In this document: positions 36,367 to 42,335 of the stretch, piece after piece
How the letters are laid out: each line of letters opens with the position of its first letter
Position numbering within the stretch: the first letter of the stretch is position 1
DNA from: Planctomycetota bacterium
GTDB taxonomy: Bacteria; Planctomycetota; UBA1135
Length of the DNA stretch: 43,482 bases
Assembly (NCBI GenBank): GCA_026421205.1
Contig: JAPKBM010000015.1
Coordinates: 1 to 43,482 of the forward strand
Direction: 5' to 3'
The notes under the pieces: model-generated
What the model saw: only the letters and a program-made list of their open reading frames with translations
Told to the model about the DNA's origin: nothing
Database searches by the model: none
Program-made: the position numbers and the translations under genes

Positions 36367-37539
36367 TTACGAACGGTATGCAGGAATTCCGGTGACCGCT
36401 TCACCGATGACTAGAGCGTGAATTTCATGCGTGCCCTCATAAGTCAACACCGTTTCCAAGTTACACACATGGCGGCCCGTTTGGTATTCCAACGTAATTC
36501 CATTCGCGCCCAAAATCGTACGGCATTCACGAGCAATGTCCAAGGCAACTTTGACGTTGTTCCGCTTTGCCATCGAAACTTGGTGAGAGTGCATGGTGCC
36601 TTCATCCTTCATGCGGCCCAAACGCCAAGCTAATAGCTGCGCCTTCGTAATTTCCGTGGCCATCCAAGCCAATTTATCCTGCGTCATCTGGAAGGCTGCC
36701 AAAGGCTTGTCAAAGATCTCCCTCTCCTTCACATAGTGTAAAACCTCATCAAAGCAAGCCTGCGCCGCGCCAACAGCTCCCCAAGCAATGCCATAGCGGG
36801 CTTGAGTCAAACAACCCAATGCGGATTTCAAGCCCCTGACTTTCGGCAAACGATTGGCTTCGGGGACGCGCACGTTCTCTAGCACTAATTCACTCGTGAC
36901 GGAGCAGCGCAACGACCATTTATGCATTTGTTCCGGAGCAGTAAAACCCTCACAGCCTTTTTCAACAAGGAATCCTTGGATTTTCCCTTCATTATCTCGC
37001 GCCCAAACCAAAGAGACATCGGCAACCGTTCCATTCGTAATCCACATTTTTTGCCCGCTAATGACCCATTCGTCACCCTCTTGATGACACTTGGTCCGCA
37101 TTCCACCGGGATTGGAGCCGAAGTCGGGCTCCGTGAGTCCAAAACAGCCGATGGCTTCCCCTGACGACAACTTTGGGAGCCAATATTTTTTCTGCTCCTC
37201 AGAGCCGTAAGAAAAAATAGGGTACATGACCAAAGAAGTTTGCACACTGACGAAGGAACGAATGCCGGAATCACACCGTTCTATTTCCTGACAAACCAGC
37301 CCGTAAATTGTTGAGGACATCCCGGCGCCTCCGCACTCCTCTGGAATAGTGACACCAAGTAAGCCAAGCTTCCCCATCTGTGGAATGATTTCGGTTGGAA
37401 ATGTTCCTTTTTCCCAATGCTCGGCAATACCGGGCATCATTTTTTCATCCACAAATGCGCGCACTTGGTCACGCACCATCAGCTCCTCCTCATTCAGTAA
37501 TTCAGAAAAGCGGAAGTAATCGAGTTCTTGGTATGCCAT
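36367..37539 (-). CDS. gcdH: Glutaryl-CoA dehydrogenase
   Basis: The 390-residue flavoenzyme oxidises and decarboxylates glutaryl-CoA to crotonyl-CoA. It carries the glutaryl-specific stretch RSFVSVQTSLVMYPIFSYGSEEQ, in which R94 matches the arginine that holds the free carboxylate in the human enzyme. IGCFGLTEPDFGSNPGGM follows, with KMWITNGTVAD and a catalytic glutamate near 368 in TYEGTHEIHALVIG. These marks separate it from other acyl-CoA dehydrogenases. It lies upstream of the BamA-like gene on the same strand and diverges from metG across 69 bases. Lysine or tryptophan breakdown is the alternative context, but no such genes are visible. Confidence 0.93.
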   Translation of the reverse strand: MAYQELDYFRFSELLNEEELMVRDQVRAFVDEKMMPGIAEHWEKGTFPTEIIPQMGKLGLLGVTIPEECGGAGMSSTIYGLVCQEIERCDSGIRSFVSVQTSLVMYPIFSYGSEEQKKYWLPKLSSGEAIGCFGLTEPDFGSNPGGMRTKCHQEGDEWVISGQKMWITNGTVADVSLVWARDNEGKIQGFLVEKGCEGFTAPEQMHKWSLRCSVTSELVLENVRVPEANRLPKVRGLKSALGCLTQARYGIAWGAVGAAQACFDEVLHYVKEREIFDKPLAAFQMTQDKLAWMATEITKAQLLAWRLGRMKDEGTMHSHQVSMAKRNNVKVALDIARECRTILGANGITLEYQTGRHVCNLETVLTYEGTHEIHALVIGEAVTGIPAYRS

Positions 37540-37608
37540 GAATCATCCTAGGAGCGGAAAGAGTACCACGGCCAAAAGAAGTCGGCCCGCAACCGTATCC
37601 TGTGGCGC

Positions 37609-39348
37609 ATGACACGGCATCTGGTTACTTCGGCACTCCCCTACGCCAATGGCCCCATACATTTCGGCCACGTGGCGGGCGCCTATCTTCCGGCCGACGT
37701 CTACGTCCGTTATTTGCGCATGAAGGGAGAAGATGTGCTGTATGTTTGCGGCACTGATGAACATGGTGTGGCCATCACCCTGAAAGCTGAAAAGGAAGGC
37801 CTCGGTTATGCTGAATATGTGGACGGTTGGCGTCGGGAAATCAAAGCACTTTTTGACAAATTTGAAATTTCCTTCGATATTTGGTCGGGCACCTCACGCT
37901 GCCCCCAGCATGCGGAACTCAGCCGGACTTTTTTCACGACTCTCCTCAACAATGGGTTAATTTTCGACAAAACTGAGGACCAATGGTATTCCGAAGCGTT
38001 AGAACGATACCTGCCGGATCGATACCTTGAAGGCGGCTGCCCGGAGTGCGGTCACGAAAAGGCACGTGGTGATGAATGTCCTCGTTGTGGTGCTTGGATT
38101 GATGCGAAAGACTTAGTGAGCCCCACTTGCACGATTGATGGCTCCAAGCCCGTCTTAAAAGCCACGAAGCACTGGTTTTTAGATCTCCCTAAAATTCAGG
38201 AAAATGGACTGCAAAAATGGTACGACGGCCAAAACGAGGGTCGGCCTCATACAGCCTGGAAACCCAACGTACACGGCTATGTCCAAGCCATGCTCAAAGA
38301 TATGCAAGCGCGGCCCATCACGCGGGACTTGCCTTGGGGCGTACCTCTTCCCGAAGAATTAGCCGGTGGAGAGGGCAAAGTGCTCTATGTTTGGTTTGAC
38401 GCCCCCATTGGCTATATTTCAGCCACCATGGAATGGGCAGAGAAACAAGGCAAACCTGACGCCTGGAAGACTTGGTGGCAGTCCCCGGACACTCAACTCT
38501 CTCATTTCATTGGAAAAGACAATATTGCTTTCCACATGGTGGTCTTTCCATCCATGCTCCTAGGGCAAGGCGATTCGGAAAACGAAAGCCCCTATGTTCT
38601 GCCGTGGTCCGTTCCCGCCAATGAATTCTATAACTTGCAAGGTCGAAAGTTTTCAACCTCTGAAGGCTGGCACTTGAACAACGAAGACTTTTTCTCAAAG
38701 TACAGCGCAGATGCTGCTCGATTCCATCTCATTCTTAGTGGCCCTGAATCAGCAGACAGTGAATTCACCTGGGAAGGCTTTCAATCCACAAATAACGCCC
38801 TTTTAGCTGACAAGCTCGGCAACTTTTCCAGCAGAGTATTGAAATTTGCAGAAAAGCGCTTTGAGGGGAAAACGCCACAAAGCACCGGAGAATTAGACAC
38901 GCATGAAGACTTAATGCGTGCTACAGAAGCCTTCGCCGAAGTTGGTCAACGTCTCGCGCAGCAAGAATTCAAAGCCAGTGCGAAAGCATTGATGAAAGCG
39001 TGTGATGCACTCAATGAATTTTTCGACTCGATGGCTCCATGGAAAAAAATCAAGAGCGAAGACCCGGCAGAGCACTCCCTTTGTGCAGCCACGATCGAAC
39101 GCTGCATTGCTTACTTAGAATTGATTTCCCGACGTTTAGCACCTTTTTGTCCCTCCGCAGCAAAAGAGCTTCGGCAAACTTTAGGGGCAGTCGCCCAGCC
39201 CGAGCAAAACAAATGGGGCAATGACGAACCCCCGAAAACGCTTCCTGCCTATCTTGCCCTCGGGGAAGTCGGGGTGCTTTTCCCTAAAATAGACAACGAC
39301 GCTGTTCAGGATGAAATCAATCACCTCAACAGCGCCGTGCAGGGTTGA
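37609..39348 (+). CDS. metG: Methionyl-tRNA synthetase
   Basis: The 579-residue class I enzyme charges tRNA-Met. The HIGH motif appears as HFGH (17-20). A zinc knuckle with CPECGHEKARGDECPRCG lies near residues 143-160. The KMSKS loop reads KFSTS (347-351), a variant with its second lysine replaced; the first lysine is kept. WFDAPIGYISAT and HFIGKDNIAFH are typical of the MetRS core, and the anticodon-binding helices occupy about 390-540. The C-terminal tRNA-binding EMAP-like domain found in some MetRS is absent. Its stop faces that of hup with five bases between. Confidence 0.96.
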   Translation: MTRHLVTSALPYANGPIHFGHVAGAYLPADVYVRYLRMKGEDVLYVCGTDEHGVAITLKAEKEGLGYAEYVDGWRREIKALFDKFEISFDIWSGTSRCPQHAELSRTFFTTLLNNGLIFDKTEDQWYSEALERYLPDRYLEGGCPECGHEKARGDECPRCGAWIDAKDLVSPTCTIDGSKPVLKATKHWFLDLPKIQENGLQKWYDGQNEGRPHTAWKPNVHGYVQAMLKDMQARPITRDLPWGVPLPEELAGGEGKVLYVWFDAPIGYISATMEWAEKQGKPDAWKTWWQSPDTQLSHFIGKDNIAFHMVVFPSMLLGQGDSENESPYVLPWSVPANEFYNLQGRKFSTSEGWHLNNEDFFSKYSADAARFHLILSGPESADSEFTWEGFQSTNNALLADKLGNFSSRVLKFAEKRFEGKTPQSTGELDTHEDLMRATEAFAEVGQRLAQQEFKASAKALMKACDALNEFFDSMAPWKKIKSEDPAEHSLCAATIERCIAYLELISRRLAPFCPSAAKELRQTLGAVAQPEQNKWGNDEPPKTLPAYLALGEVGVLFPKIDNDAVQDEINHLNSAVQG

Positions 39349-39353
39349 CGAAT

Positions 39354-39626
39354 CTAGTTAAGCTCGTCTTTCCAAGCCTTTGCGGGCTTGAAGCCAACGG
39401 TCGTGCTGGCCTTAATCTGAATGGTTTCGCCCGTTTGTGGATTCCGGCCCGCGCGTGCTGCACGGTAGCGGGTGTTCCAAGTACCAAAACCAGCAATGGA
39501 AACGGTTTCATCATTTGTGATGCCCGTTTGAATGCCACGGAGGACGGTATTTACAGTTTCTTCTGCGCCAGCTTTTGTAGTTTCTAGCTCTGCACAGACG
39601 TATTCAATGAGTTCGCGCTTATTCAT
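39354..39626 (-). CDS. hup: HU-family DNA-binding protein
   Basis: The 90-residue protein matches the length and pattern of HU/IHF proteins. It has an N-terminal helical pair (MNKRELIEYVCAELETTKAGAEETVN), VSIAGFGTWNTRYRAARAGRNPQTGETIQI forming the DNA-embracing arms, and FKPAKAWKDELN at the end. The arm motif GRNPQTGE is intact. It bends and compacts the chromosome. A sigma-70-like promoter lies 66 bases upstream. Another basic chromosome-type protein is encoded just upstream, in the same direction. Confidence 0.96.
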   Translation of the reverse strand: MNKRELIEYVCAELETTKAGAEETVNTVLRGIQTGITNDETVSIAGFGTWNTRYRAARAGRNPQTGETIQIKASTTVGFKPAKAWKDELN

Positions 39627-39691
39627 GTGTAATTCTCAGGGGGGGGTAGTGAAAAAGAGGAGGGAGAAAAGGGCAAGGCCCCGAACAGACT

Positions 39692-39720
39692 ATTCTGCCC
39701 GGAACCTAGGGCGCCGTCAA
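39692..39720 (-). promoter_or_regulatory. Putative promoter of hup
   Basis: On the reverse strand TTGACG (39720-39715) and CAGAAT (39697-39692) are 17 bases apart, close to sigma-70 consensus. The predicted start near 39685 leaves a leader of about 60 bases before the hup ATG. Confidence 0.55.
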
Positions 39721-39765
39721 GGGAAGCAATTCCCTAATTCAGCCGAATAAGACAAGGAATCGTCC

Positions 39766-40074
39766 TTACTTCTTACGGCGAGTCACTTTGCGCTTGGTGG
39801 CCGGTTTCTTGGTTGCCTTGCGCTTGGTGGCCTTTTTCTTGGTCGCTTTACGTTTTACCGTCTTTTTCTTGACGGTTTTGCGTTTTGCAGCCTTTTTCTT
39901 AGTGGCCTTTTTCTTAGTGGCCTTTTTCTTAGTGGCCTTTTTCTTAGTGGCCTTTTTCTTCGTTACTTTACGCTTCGTCGCTTTAGGCTTCGTCGCTTTA
40001 CGTTTTGTAGCTTTACGCTTCGTGACTTTTTTCTTAGCCACTTTACGCTTCGCTGCTTTTTTCTTAGCTGCCAT
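39766..40074 (-). CDS. Histone H1-like lysine-rich repeat protein
   Basis: The 102-residue protein is almost wholly K, R, A, T and V. It is built from pentapeptides of the KKKAT/KRKAT type from residue 1 to the end, with no globular domain. This is the composition of bacterial histone H1-like proteins (for example the Hc1/AlgP-type tails), which bind and condense DNA non-specifically in the cytoplasm. A perfect AAGGAG ribosome site lies seven bases before the ATG, stronger than at most genes here, suggesting high expression. It lies between hup and rpmB on the same strand. The opposite strand reads as a hydrophobic ORF, which I treat as an artefact of lysine codons. Confidence 0.85.
   Translation of the reverse strand: MAAKKKAAKRKVAKKKVTKRKATKRKATKPKATKRKVTKKKATKKKATKKKATKKKATKKKAAKRKTVKKKTVKRKATKKKATKRKATKKPATKRKVTRRKK
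39901..39960 (-). repeat. Four exact 15-bp tandem repeats in the H1-like gene
   Basis: Four identical copies of a 15-base unit (forward-strand AGTGGCCTTTTTCTT) encode KKKAT units. Neighbouring units outside the block differ at synonymous sites, so this perfect block probably arose by recent slippage or duplication. Confidence 0.95.
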
Positions 40075-40162
40075 CAGGTAACTCCTTGTACAAGTTTAGG
40101 GGGAGAACAAAGTGCCTTTCGTTAAAGAAGGACACTTTACTTAAAGTTTCCATCGACCTTTA

Positions 40163-40210
40163 TAAAAAAAAGTTAGCCCGAAAAACCCCTTTTCTTTGGG
40201 TTTTTCGGGC
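40163..40210 (-). terminator. Strong terminator of rpmB
   Basis: A perfect 13-pair stem (40176-40188 with 40198-40210) has a nine-base loop. On the reverse strand it is followed by TAAC and a run of eight T residues (40170-40163). It lies 22 bases past the rpmB stop and separates rpmB from the H1-like gene. Confidence 0.9.
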
Positions 40211-40231
40211 AAAAAAGAAAAAGTTTCTCTT

Positions 40232-40546
40232 TTATTCGGCTGTTTTCTTGTTCGTAAAGGCGCGATTCCGTCCCCGCAATGCCTTCATAAGCGGAACCGT
40301 TCTCATTTTTCCGTCCATTCTTACGGTGATTTCACCCCGCTTGATTACAGAAGTTGCCAACTTCATGCGACGCACCGTTCCATTGGGGAGAAGAACGCGT
40401 ACCTTTTGGATGTTCGCAAGGAACTTCCGCTTGGTGTGTCCTGTTGTTTTAAGGCCGACCCCACCCTTTTTCTTGGGCAAACCACGGCGAGCAATACTCT
40501 TACCGCTTCGGGTCTCCTTTCCAGATACTTCACATCTACGTGCCAT
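40232..40546 (-). CDS. rpmB: 50S ribosomal protein L28 (bL28)
   Basis: I chose the ATG at 40546 because an upstream in-frame TTG at 40609 is itself the -35 box of the promoter. The 104-residue protein starts MARRCEVSGKETRSGKSIARRG and contains the L28 core HTKRKFLANIQKVRVLLPNGTVRRMKLATSVIKRGEI. It is longer than E. coli L28 (78) through a C-terminal extension ending in KALRGRNRAFTNKKTAE. It is a component of the large ribosomal subunit. It is a single-gene transcript with its own promoter and terminator, divergent from the gcv operon. Confidence 0.92.
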   Translation of the reverse strand: MARRCEVSGKETRSGKSIARRGLPKKKGGVGLKTTGHTKRKFLANIQKVRVLLPNGTVRRMKLATSVIKRGEITVRMDGKMRTVPLMKALRGRNRAFTNKKTAE

Positions 40547-40580
40547 TTTTTTAGGGCTTCCCACACGGGAAGAACCAGAG

Positions 40581-40609
40581 ATTCTACGTCTGCAGGCGGA
40601 ACAGGTCAA
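40581..40609 (-). promoter_or_regulatory. Promoter of rpmB
   Basis: TTGACC (40609-40604) and TAGAAT (40586-40581) on the reverse strand are exactly 17 bases apart, each five of six to consensus. Transcription would start near 40574, giving a leader of about 28 bases before the ATG at 40546. It also shows that the longer in-frame reading of rpmB is not translated. Confidence 0.7.
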
Positions 40610-40652
40610 CTCACCTCCTCTAGAACCTCTCAGGCCTTTCTCACAGATTCCA

Positions 40653-40681
40653 TTGACTCAATCCCTAGAAGAAGAGAAAAT
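40653..40681 (+). promoter_or_regulatory. Promoter of the gcv operon
   Basis: TTGACT (40653-40658) and GAAAAT (40676-40681) are 17 bases apart, near sigma-70 consensus. The predicted start near 40688 lies just before the glycine aptamer, so the transcript can hold only one full aptamer. Confidence 0.6.
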
Positions 40682-40696
40682 AGACGTCCGAATGAT

Positions 40697-40782
40697 GGTT
40701 AAAGGAGAGACTCGGTTTTTTGCCGAGCACCGAAGGGGCAAGCGGATTACCGTGAAACTCTCAGGTACCAAGGACTTTAACT
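40697..40782 (+). promoter_or_regulatory. Glycine riboswitch (single aptamer)
   Basis: The conserved glycine-aptamer parts are all here: P1 GGTTAAA/TTTAACT (40697-40703 with 40776-40782), GGAGAGA at 40704, a P3 hairpin CTCGG/CCGAG (40711-40715 with 40723-40727), the core GCACCGAAGGGGCAA (40727-40741), a small CGG/CCG hairpin, and AACTCTCAGG at 40756. Most glycine riboswitches are tandem; this one appears single, given the promoter position. It precedes glycine-cleavage genes, its normal targets, with a terminator between. Glycine binding would be expected to allow read-through, but the switch direction is not shown by sequence alone. Confidence 0.93.
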
Positions 40783-40819
40783 GGACGGAACCTGAATACG
40801 GCTTCGGCTGAATCAAACA

Positions 40820-40845
40820 GGGCACCCAACGTGGTGCCCTTTTTT
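40820..40845 (+). terminator. Riboswitch-controlled terminator before gcvT
   Basis: GGGCACC (40820-40826) pairs with GGTGCCC (40833-40839) and is followed by six T residues. The gcvT ATG follows only six bases after the U-tract, so there is no room for a Shine-Dalgarno sequence between them. It is the likely expression platform of the glycine riboswitch 38 bases upstream. Confidence 0.88.
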
Positions 40846-40851
40846 CGTTTC

Positions 40852-41943
40852 ATGACTCCACAAACCACCTTACTTCGCACCCCTCTCCTTGAGGCGCACC
40901 AAAAGCTTGGCGCAAAGATTGTTCCATTTGCGGGCTGGGAAATGCCTCTGGACTATGGATCCATCCTTTCTGAATCCAAAGCAGTGCGCAAGGTTGCCGG
41001 TCTTTTTGACGTCGGGCATATGGCTCGCTTTCGTCTCCGGGGCCCTCAAGTGGCCGAAGAATTGGACCACGCCCTTGGCGGACGTGTTACTGACCAACCG
41101 GTTGGCATGGCACGCTACACCATGCTGCTCAATGAACTGGGTGGAATCGTGGATGACTTGATTACCTATCGCACCGGCGAAGATGAGTTTTTCATGGTGG
41201 TCAACGCCTCCAATCGTCACCGAGATGCCGAGGTCCTCCGTGAACGCATCACGCATTCTTCTTTCGTGGATGAAACCGAAGATGGCGGTGGCATTCTTGC
41301 ACTCCAAGGTCCCCTTGCCCTTTCTCTTCTCCAGGCACTCACCGGAGATGCAGACCTTGCCCCAGACTTCCTTGGTCTTGCGTTCCCATCATCGCCTTGG
41401 GGTCCGTTGTTTGTCGCACGAACGGGCTATACCGGAGAACACGGCTATGAAATATTCGTCAACGCAGAGCAAGCGATCCCTGTCTGGAACCAACTTCTCA
41501 AGCTTGGAGCCTCCCCCGTCGGCCTTGGCGCCCGCGATGTCCTTCGCCTCGAAGCTGCATTGCCTCTTTACGGTCATGAGATTCACGAAGAGATCACTCC
41601 TTTTGATGCAAATCTGCGCTTTGCTGTGCGAGGTTGGAAAACGAGAGAATTCGTCGGCAGTGACGCTCTTCAAAAACTAGCCAATACCGAAGTGCCCAGC
41701 AAGGAACTCATCGGCCTGACCGCAGAGAAACGCGTCCCCCGCGAAGGCTACCCCGTCCTCTGCAACGGTGTGGAAGTCGGCTTGGTTTGCAGCGGCGTTT
41801 GGTCCGCAACTTTAGAGAAGCCCATTGCAACGGCTTACCTTCAAATGGGTGTGGAAGGCACCCTCACCGTTAGCGCCCGCGGGAAAGAATTCCCTGTGGA
41901 GCGCGTCGGTCTCCCCTTTGTCCCCCATCGTTCCCGAAATTAA
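40852..41943 (+). CDS. gcvT: Glycine cleavage system T protein (aminomethyltransferase)
   Basis: I chose the ATG at 40852 (MTPQTTLLRTPLLEAHQKLGA, the usual GcvT opening). A GTG at 40831 lies inside the terminator stem. The 363-residue enzyme takes the aminomethyl group from lipoyl-GcvH, transfers the methylene to tetrahydrofolate and releases ammonia. Blocks include VPFAGWEMPLDYGSI, LFDVGHMARFRLRGPQ, YTMLLNELGGIVDDLITYR, TGYTGEHGYEIFV and GLGARDVLRLEAALPLYGHEI. It is followed two bases later by gcvH. Expression is probably set by glycine through the riboswitch. Confidence 0.96.
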   Translation: MTPQTTLLRTPLLEAHQKLGAKIVPFAGWEMPLDYGSILSESKAVRKVAGLFDVGHMARFRLRGPQVAEELDHALGGRVTDQPVGMARYTMLLNELGGIVDDLITYRTGEDEFFMVVNASNRHRDAEVLRERITHSSFVDETEDGGGILALQGPLALSLLQALTGDADLAPDFLGLAFPSSPWGPLFVARTGYTGEHGYEIFVNAEQAIPVWNQLLKLGASPVGLGARDVLRLEAALPLYGHEIHEEITPFDANLRFAVRGWKTREFVGSDALQKLANTEVPSKELIGLTAEKRVPREGYPVLCNGVEVGLVCSGVWSATLEKPIATAYLQMGVEGTLTVSARGKEFPVERVGLPFVPHRSRN

Positions 41944-41945
41944 TC

Positions 41946-42329
41946 ATGCGCCCTGAAGATCGTTTTTACATGGACTCCCACGAATGGGCCAAGCTCGACG
42001 GCAACACTGCCACCATCGGCGTTACCGATTTTGCAATTGAACAGCTCGGTGAATTAGTTTTCCTTGACCTACCTGAAGTTGGTGCCACGATATCGAAAGG
42101 GGAAGCCTTTGGTGAAGTGGAATCGGTGAAAGCCGTTTCCGACCTCATCGCTCCGGTTTCGGGTGAAATTGTGGCTGTCAACACAGACTTGCCCGACGCC
42201 CTGGAGCCTCTCCAAGAAGATCCCCACGAAGCTGGTTGGCTTATCAAAGTGACCCTTTCTAACCAAGGCGAGCTCGACTCTTTGAAAAAGGTGGAAGCCT
42301 ACGAAGAGCTGGTTGCTGCAACACGTTAA
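41946..42329 (+). CDS. gcvH: Glycine cleavage system H protein
   Basis: The 127-residue lipoyl carrier shuttles the aminomethyl group between GcvP, GcvT and the lipoamide dehydrogenase. It has the family opening DRFYMDSHEWAKLDGNTATIGVTDFA, the hybrid-motif strand LGELVFLDLPEVG, and the lipoylated K62 in GEVESVKAVSDL, followed by NEDPHEAGWL-type text (QEDPHEAGWLIKV). Length is standard. It lies between gcvT (2 bases) and gcvPA (6 bases). Confidence 0.97.
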   Translation: MRPEDRFYMDSHEWAKLDGNTATIGVTDFAIEQLGELVFLDLPEVGATISKGEAFGEVESVKAVSDLIAPVSGEIVAVNTDLPDALEPLQEDPHEAGWLIKVTLSNQGELDSLKKVEAYEELVAATR

Positions 42330-42335
42330 CTTCAC

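Noticed and set aside
39901-39960. Short regular repeats as a CRISPR array
   Set aside because: Units are contiguous without spacers and lie in frame inside a coding gene.
39788-40081. A 97-codon forward ORF of phenylalanine, leucine and valine opposite the H1-like gene
   Set aside because: It is the mirror of lysine and arginine codons. It has no ribosome site, and the reverse strand has a perfect AAGGAG site and known composition.
40109-40138. Imperfect inverted repeat (AAAGTGCCTT / AAGGACACTTT) upstream of the H1-like gene
   Set aside because: It could be an operator or leader hairpin, but it has a bulge, a single copy and no known match, so support is too thin.
40086-40811. A 241-codon forward ORF
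   Set aside because: It covers the rpmB terminator, rpmB in antisense, two promoters and the glycine aptamer; its translation shows no protein family.
40831-40851. GTG start for gcvT at 40831
   Set aside because: It lies inside the terminator hairpin, and the family opening starts at the ATG at 40852.
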